Assembly: GCF_963924675.1 (NCBI RefSeq)
Contig: NC_089236.1
Span: forward strand, 32,883,319-32,947,318
Direction of reading: 5' to 3'
DNA length: 64,000 nucleotides
From: Phocoena phocoena
Taxonomy: Eukaryota; Chordata; Mammalia; Artiodactyla; Phocoenidae
The position numbers were made by a program, and so were the translations under genes. Numbering within the stretch: position 1 is the first letter of the stretch; every line of letters starts with the position of its first letter. Under the pieces are notes generated by a model. The model was not told the DNA's origin. It searched no databases and was given only the letters and a program-made list of their open reading frames with translations. Below, one piece after another: positions 38,696-48,929 of the stretch.

Positions 38696-39735
38696 ATAAT
38701 ATACTTATGACATATTTAAGACTGTTTAAAAATCAAAATGGAGCAACTATGGCTCAGGCATCCAAAATGGAGCCAGACCATTGTTGATGTGGTTTCAGAC
38801 ACATTCCTGCAACTCTAAGAATTTGAATTTTCTCTGAACTGTATCAAACTCAAGAACAGGACCAGCCATTTCAAAACAATATCTCCTAGTATCTGCTAGC
38901 TGCACCCTTGTAGTTTTCTAACAGAGAATAACAAACCTGACTCCATATTGTATCTATTCCTTTAACTCTAACCTTTGTGCTCTGTTGCCTTGCTTAGTCA
39001 TGATGACTGTGCACCTTTGTAAAAGAAGTTGCCTATAGCCTGAAATATACATGATAGCCCATTCTTAAGGGTCTGCCTCCCAGGCTTGACCTTTAAGGTA
39101 TAAAACTTTCATTCCTACAGAGATTAAAATGTTCGGGAACAGAAATAACATTTGTCTTGTTGAAGATTTACAGGAACATTGTGATCAGACCTAAGTGGAC
39201 AGCTGCAAGAACAAGGGATTCCTGCACCAAGAAGTTTGCAAAACCAGCCACACCTCCACCTTTTTTAGTATAGAAGCCTGAATTCTAACTTGGGTAAGAT
39301 GGTTCTTTGGGACCCTAGTCCACCATCTTCTAGGTCTGCTGGCTTTCTGAATAAAGTCACTATTCTTTGCCCCAGCACCTCAGTCTCTCCATTTATTGGC
39401 CTGTCATGCAAGGAGCAAGTTAGCAGCTTGGACTCCGTAGCAGTTTCAAAGTCTGTTCCCCTTCACAGTTATGTAATCAGTTCAGACCCCAGCCAATCCC
39501 TGATTAACAAGCACCCTTACTTCTTTCTAACTCCAGTCCTAATTCTTGACAGACAACTTATGTAAATAACCTTGCAGCTTTTTTGCCTTTATAACCCTCC
39601 CCAATTTTGTGGTCCAAAGGAACACAATTCAAATGGTCCTTGAATCTTTATCTCCTGGGCTACAATCCTAACAAACCCTAAATAAACACCTGTTTATTCA
39701 ATCAGGTCTCTGTTTCTGAAATTTTGGTTAACAAT
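38696..39735 (+). mobile_element. Composite LTR block inserted in the old L1
   Basis: About 1 kb that interrupts the L1. It has a TATA-like TATAAAA (39100), a first polyadenylation signal AATAAA at 39350-39355, a second at 39681-39686, and ends TTTTGGTTAACA, a usual LTR CA end. Two U5-like ends imply two LTRs, one beside or inside the other. No gag, pol or env sequence seen. Family unassigned; class I ERV is plausible. Confidence 0.65.
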
Positions 39736-40540
39736 ACAAAAAGCAGAAACCATAAAAGGATTTATAAATCTGGCCACATTGATTTTTACATTTCTATACT
39801 TTCATCCATCCTACCACCCCCAAAAGGAAGTAAAAAGACAAGACTCAGACTGGGACAAAATACTTACAACTCATATAAACTGACACGAGCATTAAGGATA
39901 TGTGATGAATTCTACAAATCAATAGGAAAAAGAAAAAAACTTCAATGGAAAAAACTGGCAAAAGATATGAACAAGAAATTCACAGAAGAGTAAACCAAAG
40001 GGCCAATAAGTGTGTCAAGAAATGTTCAACCTCACTTATGATCAAAGAAAAAAAAATTGTTTAAAGTATTAGGTAACCTGTTTATATCCAACAGACTTTC
40101 AAAACTTAAAAAGCCTTATTATACCACTGCAAACTCAGTGACATTCTACAAATTAATCAGGTGGAATCTTCGAGTGTCGAATTCATAAGATACAAGATTA
40201 AGGACCTCTTCTAGACTGAGGAGATTTTAAAACATGACAACTGAATACAACACACAGTTCTGAACAGGATTCTTTTGCTATAAAGAGCACTGCTGGTACT
40301 ACTGGTAAAACTTAAGAGCGTGAGGATTAGTTGACAGAAATTGATCAGTGTTAGCCTCCTGATGGTGGTGGTTATATTGTGGTTAAGTAGGAGGATGTCC
40401 TTTTTTGTAGACTAATACTAAAATATTAAGGGGTTATGAGACATTGAGTCAGCAACTTACCAGTAAGTAGTTCAGAAAAAAAGGTTTTTTCCTGTACATT
40501 TATCATTAAGACACAGAAAACTTCTTTTTTTTTAACATAT
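39736..40540 (+). mobile_element. Old L1M, part 2 (ORF2 end and 3' UTR)
   Basis: Resumes with AAAAAGCAGAAACCATAAAAGGATTTATAAATCTGGCC and GACTGGGACAAAATACTTACAA, then the 3' UTR: AAGATTAAGGACCTCTTCTAGACTGAGGAG and GGTTATATTGTGGTTAAGTAGGAGGATGTCC, a typical L1MC/MD 3' end. Fits directly to the part ending at 38695. Confidence 0.8.
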
Positions 40541-41440
40541 AGGAATAAAACCAACAGATTCAGGGTATTGTTCACCTTCGGGAATTAAAGAAGAATGTGA
40601 TTGAAAGGAGTACACAAAGTATTTCAATTAATTATATATGTTCTATCCTTTTTTGTATACCTCACATACCCTATTTAAAAATACCACTGAACAAAAATAG
40701 ATTCAACTTGAAAGTACATACTGAAAATTGTTTCAAAATTAACTTTTGAATGCCTTTAGGATTATCTATACTATGTTTCCCCACACTAAAAGCTAAAATA
40801 TGTATTAAATAGTAGGTCATCTAAGCTCTTAATGCCAATAAACACTTCAAACACATGCTTAAGAGATAAAGCTGATGGCATTTTATAAATGTGCTCCCTC
40901 CTACATTACAATAGAGCCTAGTAAACATCTTCCCAAGAAAAGATTAGATCATTACTATTCATACTTAAGTATTCGTGCAACTCTATTAGACCATTTCTTC
41001 CATGCTTACAAATGATGACAGGAAGTCCAGAATTTAAATAATTTTTGTTAGAGTAATTCTGTCATCATTGGCATTCATTTAATGCCTGCTGATGATCACA
41101 TCTTGATAGATGACCTTTCTTGCAGCTTTCGTTCTCTCAACAGATAGTGAAAGTGAGAAAACAAAAAAAGATATGAATGCATGAAATCTCTCTTCCTATT
41201 CATTATTTTAATATTTTTGTGTTATTTAGCAAACTGGCAATTAAAGCTAATTTCCACCTAAACACAGTATTGAAGGTGAAAAGAAATGTAGTCTTAGAAA
41301 TCTTAAAAGTTAGAAAGATGTACCTAATTCAACAGGCAGTTATTTGCGATGATAAACCAGTTGGATGATGCTGCATGGATTTAATCTAGCAGAGAGACAT
41401 ATCAAAATAATAAATAAAGGATAAATTACACAAGGGACTT
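40541..41440. other. Intronic, no gene seen
   Basis: AT-rich, unassigned. Confidence 0.5.
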
Positions 41441-41449
41441 ATACACAAA

Positions 41450-42935
41450 CAGCTCTGAGGGGTGAAAGATCTGTACACTGAACACTGTAAGTCACTGATG
41501 AAAAAAGCTGCAGAAGACACAAATAAAAGGAAAAATGTTCTGTGTTCTTGGGTTGGAAGAAGTAGTATTGTTAAAATGTTCATCCTACTCAAAGCCATCT
41601 ATATATTCAATGCAATCCCTATCAAGATTCCAATGGCATTTTTAGAGAAACAGTCCTACAATTTGTATGGAACCACCAAAAACCATGAATAACCAAAGCA
41701 ATCTTGAAAAAGAACAAAGCTGGAGACATCACACTTCTCAATTTCAAACTATATTACAAAGCTATAGTAATCAAAACATTATGGTACTGGTATGAAAACA
41801 AACACAAAGAACAACAGAACAGAATCAAGAGTCCAGAAATAAACCCATGCATATATGGTCAACTAATATTTGAAATGGGAACCAACAATACTCAATGGGG
41901 AGAGATAGTCTCCTCAATAAAGGAGGAAAAACTGGATAATCACATGCAAAAAAAAAAGCAAGAAAAGAAAGAAACTGGACTCCACCTTATACCACTCACA
42001 AAAATTAACTCAAAATGGATTAAAGACTTAAATTTAAGACCTGAAACGCTAAAACTCCTAGAAGGAAACAGAGGAAAAGCTCCTTCATGTTGGTTTTGGC
42101 AATGAGTTTTTTGAACATGACACCAAAAGCACAAGCAACAAAAACAAAAATAAACATGAAGGATTTCATCAAATTAAACAGCTTCTGCACAGCAAAAATA
42201 AAAAATCAACAAAATTAAAAGGCAACTTATGAAATGGGAGAAAATATTTGCAAACCACATATCTGGTAAGTTAATATCCAAAATAAATAAGGAACACATA
42301 TAACTCAAAAGCAAAGAAACAAAATCTGATTAAAAATGGGAAGAACTAAATAAACATTTTTCCAAAAAGGTTAAACACATGGCCAATAGGTACATGAAAA
42401 GGGACTCAACGTCATTAATCATCAGGGAAATGCAAATCAGAACCACAATGGTTATATCACCTCACATAGTCAGAATGGCTGTTTTCAAAAATATATATAT
42501 CAAGTGCTGGGGAGGATGTGAAAAAAAAGAACCCTTACGCATTGCTGGTAGAGTGTAAATTGTTATGACCACTATGGAAAATAGTACGGAGGTTCCTCAA
42601 AAAATTAAAAATAGAACTATCATATGATCCAACAATTCCACTTCAAAGGATACAAACTTACAGTTATAAAATGAATAAATTCTCAGGATGTAATGTACAG
42701 AATGGTGACTCTAGTTTAAAAAAATATTATATAGTTGAAATTTGCTAAGAGAGTAAACCTTAAAGTTCTCACCACAGGGAAAAAAATGATAATTATGTGA
42801 GGTGATGGACGTGTTAACTGACCTTCCTGTGGCAATCACCTTAAAAAATATACCTCTATCAAATCATCACATTGTATACTTTAAGTTTACACGATGTTAA
42901 ATGCCAATTTTATCTCAATAAAACTGGAAAAAAAT
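41450..42935 (+). mobile_element. L1 3' half (5'-truncated)
   Basis: Begins at an ORF2 region like [20 protein letters not shown] and continues through the [21 protein letters not shown] segment, [17 protein letters not shown], to the 3' UTR (TGATGGACGTGTTAACTG...CTCAATAAAACTGG). It is colinear with 58360-60430 of the big L1 but more diverged, with several frame breaks. 5'-truncated insertion. Confidence 0.9.
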
Positions 42936-42939
42936 AAGA

Positions 42940-43688
42940 AAATAAGTTCAGTTTCTAGTTTGTTGAGGTTTAACATTTCTTAGAGAGCTTGACTATAGCT
43001 GCTCTTTGTAGAAGACAGAGCAAAGGGTCAGAATATAGGGAATATTCTACAGTATGAAAGGGCTCCAATCCCCTAGAAGGAGTGTGTAGGGAACAATTGA
43101 TAAAGAAAAGACAAGAGGGACAGAGGCAACATTCAGAGGAAATAAAAAGAAGAGGAGGCATGGAAAGTAAACTGGCATGAATTGGCTAGAGAGGAGAAAA
43201 ATCAGGAAAAGGAAAAAAGTGTCACGGTACCCAAAGGAAAAAGAGAAACACAAACAAGAGGTCAGCTGTGCTGTGTTACATGTTGCAAACAGGATCTGAT
43301 GATTGGAAAGCCACTTAGAGTTAGAGGGGTAAACACCTACAGCAAAACAACAGCAAAATGAAAAGCTATTGGTAGAAAGAGCCAGAGTAAACTATTCTTG
43401 TGGAGGACAGGCTCTGAATGGAACAAGATAAAGGACAGGAGCTGTGGTAAAGGACACATGAGCTTCCCATGGACAGGATATGGATCCCAGGGAGAAGCAG
43501 GCCCGGGCCATCTAAGAGATACTGCATCCTGAAGGTGACCCCACCAGAGGAATGGTCTCATGGAAGTCTGGGGCAGAAGGCCAAAGGAGACGTCACCAGT
43601 GACAAGGGAATTATAGGTGAGACTGGGAGCAGGGAAGCCATGAAAATACCACAGGAGAAAGGAATCCACATTTGTAATCCCCTAACCT
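42940..43688. other. Intronic, purine-rich
   Basis: GA-rich plus strand; overlapping ORFs with no known motif. Nothing assignable. Confidence 0.45.
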
Positions 43689-43689
43689 C

Positions 43690-44275
43690 TGACAGGCAAA
43701 ATGGTCCCCCAAAGATATTCATGCCCTAAGCCCTAGCTTCTGTAAATACATCAGATGACATGGCAAAAGGGACTCTGCAGATGTAATTAAGGTTACAAAC
43801 TTTAAAACAGGTAAATTATTTTGGATTTTCTGGGTGAGCCCAAGCTAATACATAAACCCTAAAAAGCAGAGGACTTTCTCCAGATGGAGGCAAGAGATGC
43901 CACAGAAGGGGAATTCAGAGAAATTCTAAGTGTGAGATGTTGTGATGTATCTGAGATGTAAGGGCCCATGTGAAGGATAGGAAAGAGGCCTCTCAAAGCT
44001 AAGGCAGCCCCCAGAGGACAATCAGGGAGAAAACCGGGACCTCAGTCCTACAACATCAGGGAACTGGACTCTGCCAACAAAATGAAATCAGAAGAGGATT
44101 CTCCCCAAAGCCTCTGATAAGAGCCTCTGACACTGACTTCAGCCTTGTCAGCCTACAGAAACCAACTAAGTCGACCTGGACTTCAGCCTACAGAACTATG
44201 AGACAATACAGTGGTGTGGTTTTAGCCATCAAATCTGTGGCAATTTGTCACGGCCAGCAATAAAACTAACACAAC
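43690..44275 (+). mobile_element. MLT1-type LTR (ERVL-MaLR)
   Basis: Landmarks in order: GGCAAAATGGTCCCCCAAAGATATTCATGCCCTAAGCCC, GACTCTGCAGATGTAATTAAGG, TGGGTGAGCCCAA, GGATTCTCCCCAAAGCCTC, CTTCAGCCTACAGAACTATGAGACAATACA and CTGTGGCAATTTGTCACGGCCAGCAATAAAACTAACAC. That is the MLT1 layout. The minisatellite starts about 160 bp beyond it. Confidence 0.8.
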
Positions 44276-44436
44276 ACCCCACGGCACCAGTGCTAGATTA
44301 TAAATACCCTCAGCCAGCAAAGTATTTTTATTCCTCCTCCCCTCATCTCCAATGTCATCCTGGAGGAGATAGGTTCAGTCTGGAGAGCAGGAAAGAAGGG
44401 AACTGCAGTGTGGGGAAACAGAGCAGAGCCCACCAG

Positions 44437-44808
44437 AGCCCCAAGCACAGCCCCAAGCATGGCCCCAAGCACAGCCACGACCACGGCCCCAAGCATGACC
44501 CCGACTACAGCCCCAAGCACGGCCCCAAGCACAGCCACAACCACGGCCCCAAGCACAGCCACCACCACAGCCCCAAGCACAGCCACCACCACGGCCCCAA
44601 GCATGGCCCCAAGCACGGCCCCGACTACAGCCACAACCACGGCCCCAAGCACGGCCACAACCACAGCCACAACCACGGCCCCAAGCACAGCCACTACCAC
44701 AGCCCCAAGCGCAGCCACAACCACAGCCCCAAGCACGGGCCTGACCACGGCCCCAAGCACGGGCCTGACCACGGCCCCAAGCATGGCCACGACCACAGCC
44801 ACGACCAC
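44437..44808. repeat. 12-bp minisatellite, 31 units
   Basis: Thirty-one contiguous 12-bp units, of two main types, RGCCCCAAGCAY and RGCCACRACCAC, plus a few variants (GGGCCTGACCAC, RNCCCCGACTAC). GC-rich in an AT-rich intron. Since 12 is divisible by 3, all three plus frames and one minus frame stay open, giving long spurious ORFs (one Thr/Ala/Pro-rich from 44408, one His/Pro/Lys-rich from 44245). The DIAPH3-sense strand carries repeated GGGG tracts. Confidence 0.97.
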
Positions 44809-44815
44809 AGCCTGC

Positions 44816-46051
44816 ACTGGAGGCTTTAAGTGGAGCAGCCTTGAAAGAGGGAAAGTGAGAGACTTTCTCTGGATAAAAGTTAACTTATTTAAATTAAACT
44901 AGGGTTTTCATTATCTGAAAGCAAACAGAAAACTCTGGGACCTACAGTGAATTTTATCCAGGGGTAGGAAAGAATAAGCTGAAAGAGCTGGTTTAAAGGG
45001 GCAATGGCTGGAACAAACAAGTCACTTTCAATCTGTACCTACCATGTTCACCTCGGTCAAAAAGCCAGCTACACAGATCTACTGTGAGTTCAAGAGCAAC
45101 CACTGAAATTTGACGTCCATAAATCAAAGCTGTATACACAGCAATGCTCACACAACTATTTCACATACCTAAGATCTAAAGAGAAACCAAGATGAGCTTT
45201 CAGATAAAAACTCTGCTTTCACTGGATGACACACAGGGAAAAAAAGCCCTTAAGAAGTAGCATAACTAAAAATTCATCACTACTTTTAAAAAGTGCACTG
45301 AAAATGTTACCCAGCGACCAACTAAATTAATTTCCTAAATAAAAGTGAAATGAGTACAAATGTTGAAGGATTACACTGTACTTTGCATTCATTAAGTAAT
45401 CAAGTCGACACACTGTCTTTCAAAGGACCATCTTGAGGAGGGAAAAGAGGTGTTCTTCAAAACAAAGATTTTACTTCATGAAAAAAATCATCTAAGTACC
45501 TTTGATAACGTTAAACAAGATTTTTTTAAACTGTACAATGCCAAAACAAAGAATCTAGATACAACTTCTAAATGAAACCTCATTTTGGCAAATGCCAAAA
45601 AATGAAAATGGCAGATTATTCAATGTTGCTTCCTCAAAAGAATTTTTATTAATAAAAATGGTACAGATAGGTGCAAGCCAAAAATAAAACCCAACCTAAA
45701 TCTAGCATCCTCCCCAGATATAAAAACAGCTTTAAATTTGTCAAAGGTGTGGTATCCCACCTGACAAGCCTGAGAAATATCACTAGTCCACATTTAAAGG
45801 CGAAAGACCCTTCTCAGCTTTAGAATCTCCAGCAGGTTTTCCCTGCATTGACCACTGTGATGTGGTCAAGGTATCAGAAGGGGAGAAAAAGAAAAAAAAA
45901 AAAAACCTTTATTTTTTTTAAAGCCTTTACTTGTGACAAACTCACTCATTAGCAAATTGGGCAGCCCTGAGAAATCAATCATTCATTTTACTTCTGCTGA
46001 GTAAAGTGAGTTTGACTACAAAAGATCTTCTGCCAACAAGGAGACCTGTTT
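44816..46051. other. Intronic, no gene seen
   Basis: No exon or repeat assigned. Confidence 0.5.
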
Positions 46052-46066
46052 AAGATTTAACAAGTG

Positions 46067-46415
46067 GGGCTTCCCTGGTAGCGCAGTGGTTAGGAATCCG
46101 CCTGACAATGCAGGGAACACAGGTTTAAGCCCTGGTCCAGGAAGATCCCACATGCCACGGAGCAACTAAGCCCGTGCACCACAACTACTGAGCCTGCGCT
46201 CTAGAGCCCGCAAGCCACAACTACTGAAGCCCGCGCGCCTAGAGCCTGTGCTCCACAACAAGAGAAGCCACCGCAATGAGAAGCCCGCACACTGCAACAA
46301 AGAGTGGCCCCCACTCACCGCAACTAGAGAAAGCCCGCGGGCAGCAACAAAGACCCAACACAGCCAAAAATATAAATAAATAAAATTAATTAATTAATGT
46401 AAAATTTTTTTAAAA
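46067..46415 (+). repeat. Long-form CHR SINE, complete, with 15-bp target duplication
   Basis: Full long form: tRNA-derived head, then repeated CACAACTACTGAGCC / CCCGCAAGCCACAACTACTGAAGCCC-type modules, CAACTAGAGAAAGCCC, AGACCCAACACAGCCAAAAAT and an A/T tail. Perfect direct repeats AAGATTTAACAAGTG (46052-46066 and 46416-46430). It ends about 1 kb from the first DIAPH3 exon. Confidence 0.97.
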
Positions 46416-46430
46416 AAGATTTAACAAGTG

Positions 46431-47425
46431 ATCTGGCCCAGTTATTAAAATGTGTAAACACTTCAAAAATGCCAAAATCCATCTGCCCTGTTCATACAAT
46501 TAAAATTGATACTCTTAGCTAGGAGAAGGGTAAGAAAGCCTAACAGAAACATACTTCTAAAGTCATCATGTTCAGAACAGAATACCATCAACTGTGTTCT
46601 GTACTTCCTAGGTAGTTGTACTTTAACAACTACTAGCTGTGGTAAGCCTCCATAAATGTCTAACATCACTGGCCTACTTGCTTTACTTACTCAGATGACA
46701 CCAGCAATTATGAACCAAAAGAAAAATTTTTCTTAACAAGGTAGTCACAAGTGAACCAAAAATGTACCATTCCAGAATCTCACAGATAATTTAGGTAGTG
46801 GTTCCACATATGATACGTGAATGAGGGGGCACTTTATTATCTTGAGTCCTCAAAGGTAGTCTTGAAGAAATCTACCTTATACAAGTCTCATTGACAGATG
46901 CAAAGGCTAGCAAAAATGGTTACGTTCTTTTGTTCTAGACTGAAATTATATCAACTTGTGGTGATAAAAGAATTACAAAGGCACACCCCAAATTCAGTGA
47001 GTTCAAGTGCAGATTTAACTGTTGCAGGACTATGCAAACCTGGTTATCGTGAGAACTGAGAAAGGACTCTAAGGTCCAAAAATCAGCACACTTAATGCAC
47101 ACAGCAGAGAGCTGTGACCGTCATTCTCAAATGCAACCGACCCAGACAGACCACTTAGATAATCCATTTAAGGCAAAAAGTATATCATTTGATACTTTAG
47201 AGGTTTACGTTTTTATGTATTTCTGTGTAAAACAACTGGTATGACATTTTTCTTCGGATTCTTAATTTTGTAATCCTAAAACTCTCTATGCCTTAAGTAC
47301 TATCTTAGTGACATCAGAAATCACCTATGGAACCTGAGTTTCAGACATGTGTGGTTCCATTAACATAAGCCGAAGCAAAGGCTTTTTTTTACATCAAACG
47401 TTATATAAGGAATCAAAATTCTTAC
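46431..47425. other. Intronic, first kilobase after the 47593 exon
   Basis: Starts (minus strand) with the GTAAG donor at 47425-47421. No repeat recognised before the SINE at 46415. Confidence 0.6.
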
Positions 47426-47593
47426 CATCATCTTTTCAAAAAGCTCTAAGATTTCCTTCTCTGACAGTGGCTTTGGAATGTTTTCATTCATCTCTGAAGT
47501 GCAATCATTGCTTGAAAATGCAGTCTTCAGGTTGGAAAGTGGAGTCCTTTCTTTCTTGCTCCCTGGAATTCTTATGCTGGCAAATCTGTCCAG
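47426..47593 (-). CDS. DIAPH3: DIAPH3 internal coding exon (basic segment and start of GBD)
   Basis: Seen: the minus strand reads AG|CTGGACAGATTTGCC at 47593 and ends ATGATG|GTAAG at 47426, giving 168 nt, 56 codons, phase 0 at both ends. A pyrimidine-rich stretch precedes the acceptor. The peptide starts LDRFASIRIPGSKKER and ends SEKEILELFEKMM. Known: this matches the N-terminal part of diaphanous-related formin 3, an actin nucleator and elongator that is autoinhibited and released by Rho GTPases; the LLELFEKMM-type helix opens the GBD. DIAPH3 rather than DIAPH1 or DIAPH2, because the LDxFASIRIPGSKKER segment is DIAPH3-specific as I recall the paralogues. Odd: compared with my memory of the human protein, the stretch between the TAF and PKPL motifs appears about three residues shorter and several positions differ (NDCTSEMNENIPKP here). 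Upstream exons with the start codon lie beyond 64000. It joins in frame to the exon at 27187-27083. Confidence 0.95.
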
Positions 47594-47879
47594 CTATGAA
47601 GAAAGATAAAATAAATAGCACACACGTAAGTATTCTCTTCTCCAACATTATTTACCTAATTCCCAAAATGAAAAAACAAACAGGGTCAATTACATTATCA
47701 CTGTGATTTCATCAGGAGGCTTTCAATTAATTCAGCACTTAATCTTTAAAATTAAAAGAAATAATAAATATAAAAATAAGAGTCTTCATAACCATCCTGT
47801 CTAAAGGCAGAAGAGATACACAACCTCAAAAGATTCCTTCTAATCTTAAGATTATAGAATTAAGAGTCTAATGAGTGAC

Positions 47880-48010
47880 GTTTGCTTTACAGATTAACAA
47901 ATTAAGCATTTTTACAAAGGTAACTTAGCTAATTTAGTGGTTGGCATTCTAACTAGTACTCAGTGTCCTGCCCCCCAGCCCCTCATCCAGTGTCCTTTTC
48001 ATAGTACAGA
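47880..48010 (+). repeat. MIR fragment, diverged
   Basis: TTTACAGATTAACAAATTAAGCATTTTTACAAAGGTAACTTAGCTAATTTAGTGGTTGGCATTC parallels the MIR core. Low similarity. Confidence 0.45.
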
Positions 48011-48479
48011 CTATGGGGTGGGGAGGTGGGGGAGCAGGGCATGATTTAGGCATTTTAAAAATTGACTTTTACTTACACCTCCATAACTTGTTGGCCTGAG
48101 AGACATCACATTTGTCTTTATTCAGGTTGGTCTGTATTTGAACTTCATGAACAACTATAGAGTAGCTAAAGCCTCAGGAAATAAAACTGGATTTTTGCTG
48201 CAATGAGATTTCTTCTACAATTATATCATCAAATAGTCCACGGATATTTGAAAATGCATAGACTAGTTTACAAAGTTAATTGTTCATTCATTGAAAATTG
48301 CTTGAATTTCACAAGTTCTATTCCTAACAGAGAACCTAGACACATACAGTGTTTCAAGTGGTAACCAGCAAAAAAGGTAAAGAAGTGTGTACTTAAAAAG
48401 CACAATGATTCTGGAATTATTCAGCATAACTGTGCACACATTAAGCTACTATTTTCACCATATATATGTGTAGTACATA

Positions 48480-48690
48480 GTCCTGTACTATTCACTGTAG
48501 TAGCTACTAGCTATGTGTGGTTATTTAAATGTAAATTAAATTTTTTAATTCAGTTCCTTAGTTGCCCTAGTCACATACCAAGTGCTCAAGAACCACAAGA
48601 GACTAGTGGTTCCCGTATTGGTCAAAGCACACAAAGTACATTTCTATCATGACAGAAGGTTCTACTGGATAGGGCTACTACAGCCCATTA
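48480..48690. mobile_element. hAT-type non-autonomous DNA element
   Basis: CTACTAGCTATGTGTGGTTATTTAAATGTAAATTAAATTTTTTAATTCAGTTCCTTAGTTGCCCTAGTCACATACCAAGTGCTCAAGAACC and a terminal GTTCTACTGGATAGGGCT match the common mammalian MER-type hAT element ('gtagccactagccacatgtggctatt'). Internally palindromic. Family name not certain. Confidence 0.7.
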
Positions 48691-48929
48691 AAGAAATATA
48701 ACACTTTAAATTCTGTTTAAAAGGACAGTAAGTCACAGTATTGATTATTCACTTCACTAAAGAAATAGGACTTTTTTCAAATAATGATATGCAAAGATAA
48801 TAATGTTTATCTTTCAAAATAGGTCTTGAAGTTCACTTTGGAGATAATCCCTAGGAAAAACACCATGTACTATACACTCACACATGGTCCATCTAACATG
48901 AACTAAACATTAAAGTACTAACAATATGA

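Larger units (their letters stand above)
27188..47425 (-). other. DIAPH3: DIAPH3 intron, complete in window (about 20.2 kb)
   Basis: Bounded by the GTAAG donor at 47425 and the AG acceptor at 27188-27189 on the minus strand. It holds a MER20, several MIRs, three CHR SINEs, two L1 3' halves, a composite LTR block, an MLT1-type LTR and the 12-bp minisatellite. Because the gene is on the minus strand, most of these repeats are antisense to the transcript. No additional conserved exon is evident to me inside it. Confidence 0.9.

Noticed and set aside
44245..44902. Three long ORFs of Pro/His/Thr/Val-rich composition
   Set aside because: Entirely explained by the 12-bp tandem repeat, whose period is divisible by three.
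27083..47593. Assignment of the two exons to DIAPH1 or DIAPH2
   Set aside because: The residues LDRFASIRIPGSKKER and EDKKAPLREKDFSIKKEMV fit DIAPH3; DIAPH2 and DIAPH1 as I recall them differ at several of these positions.
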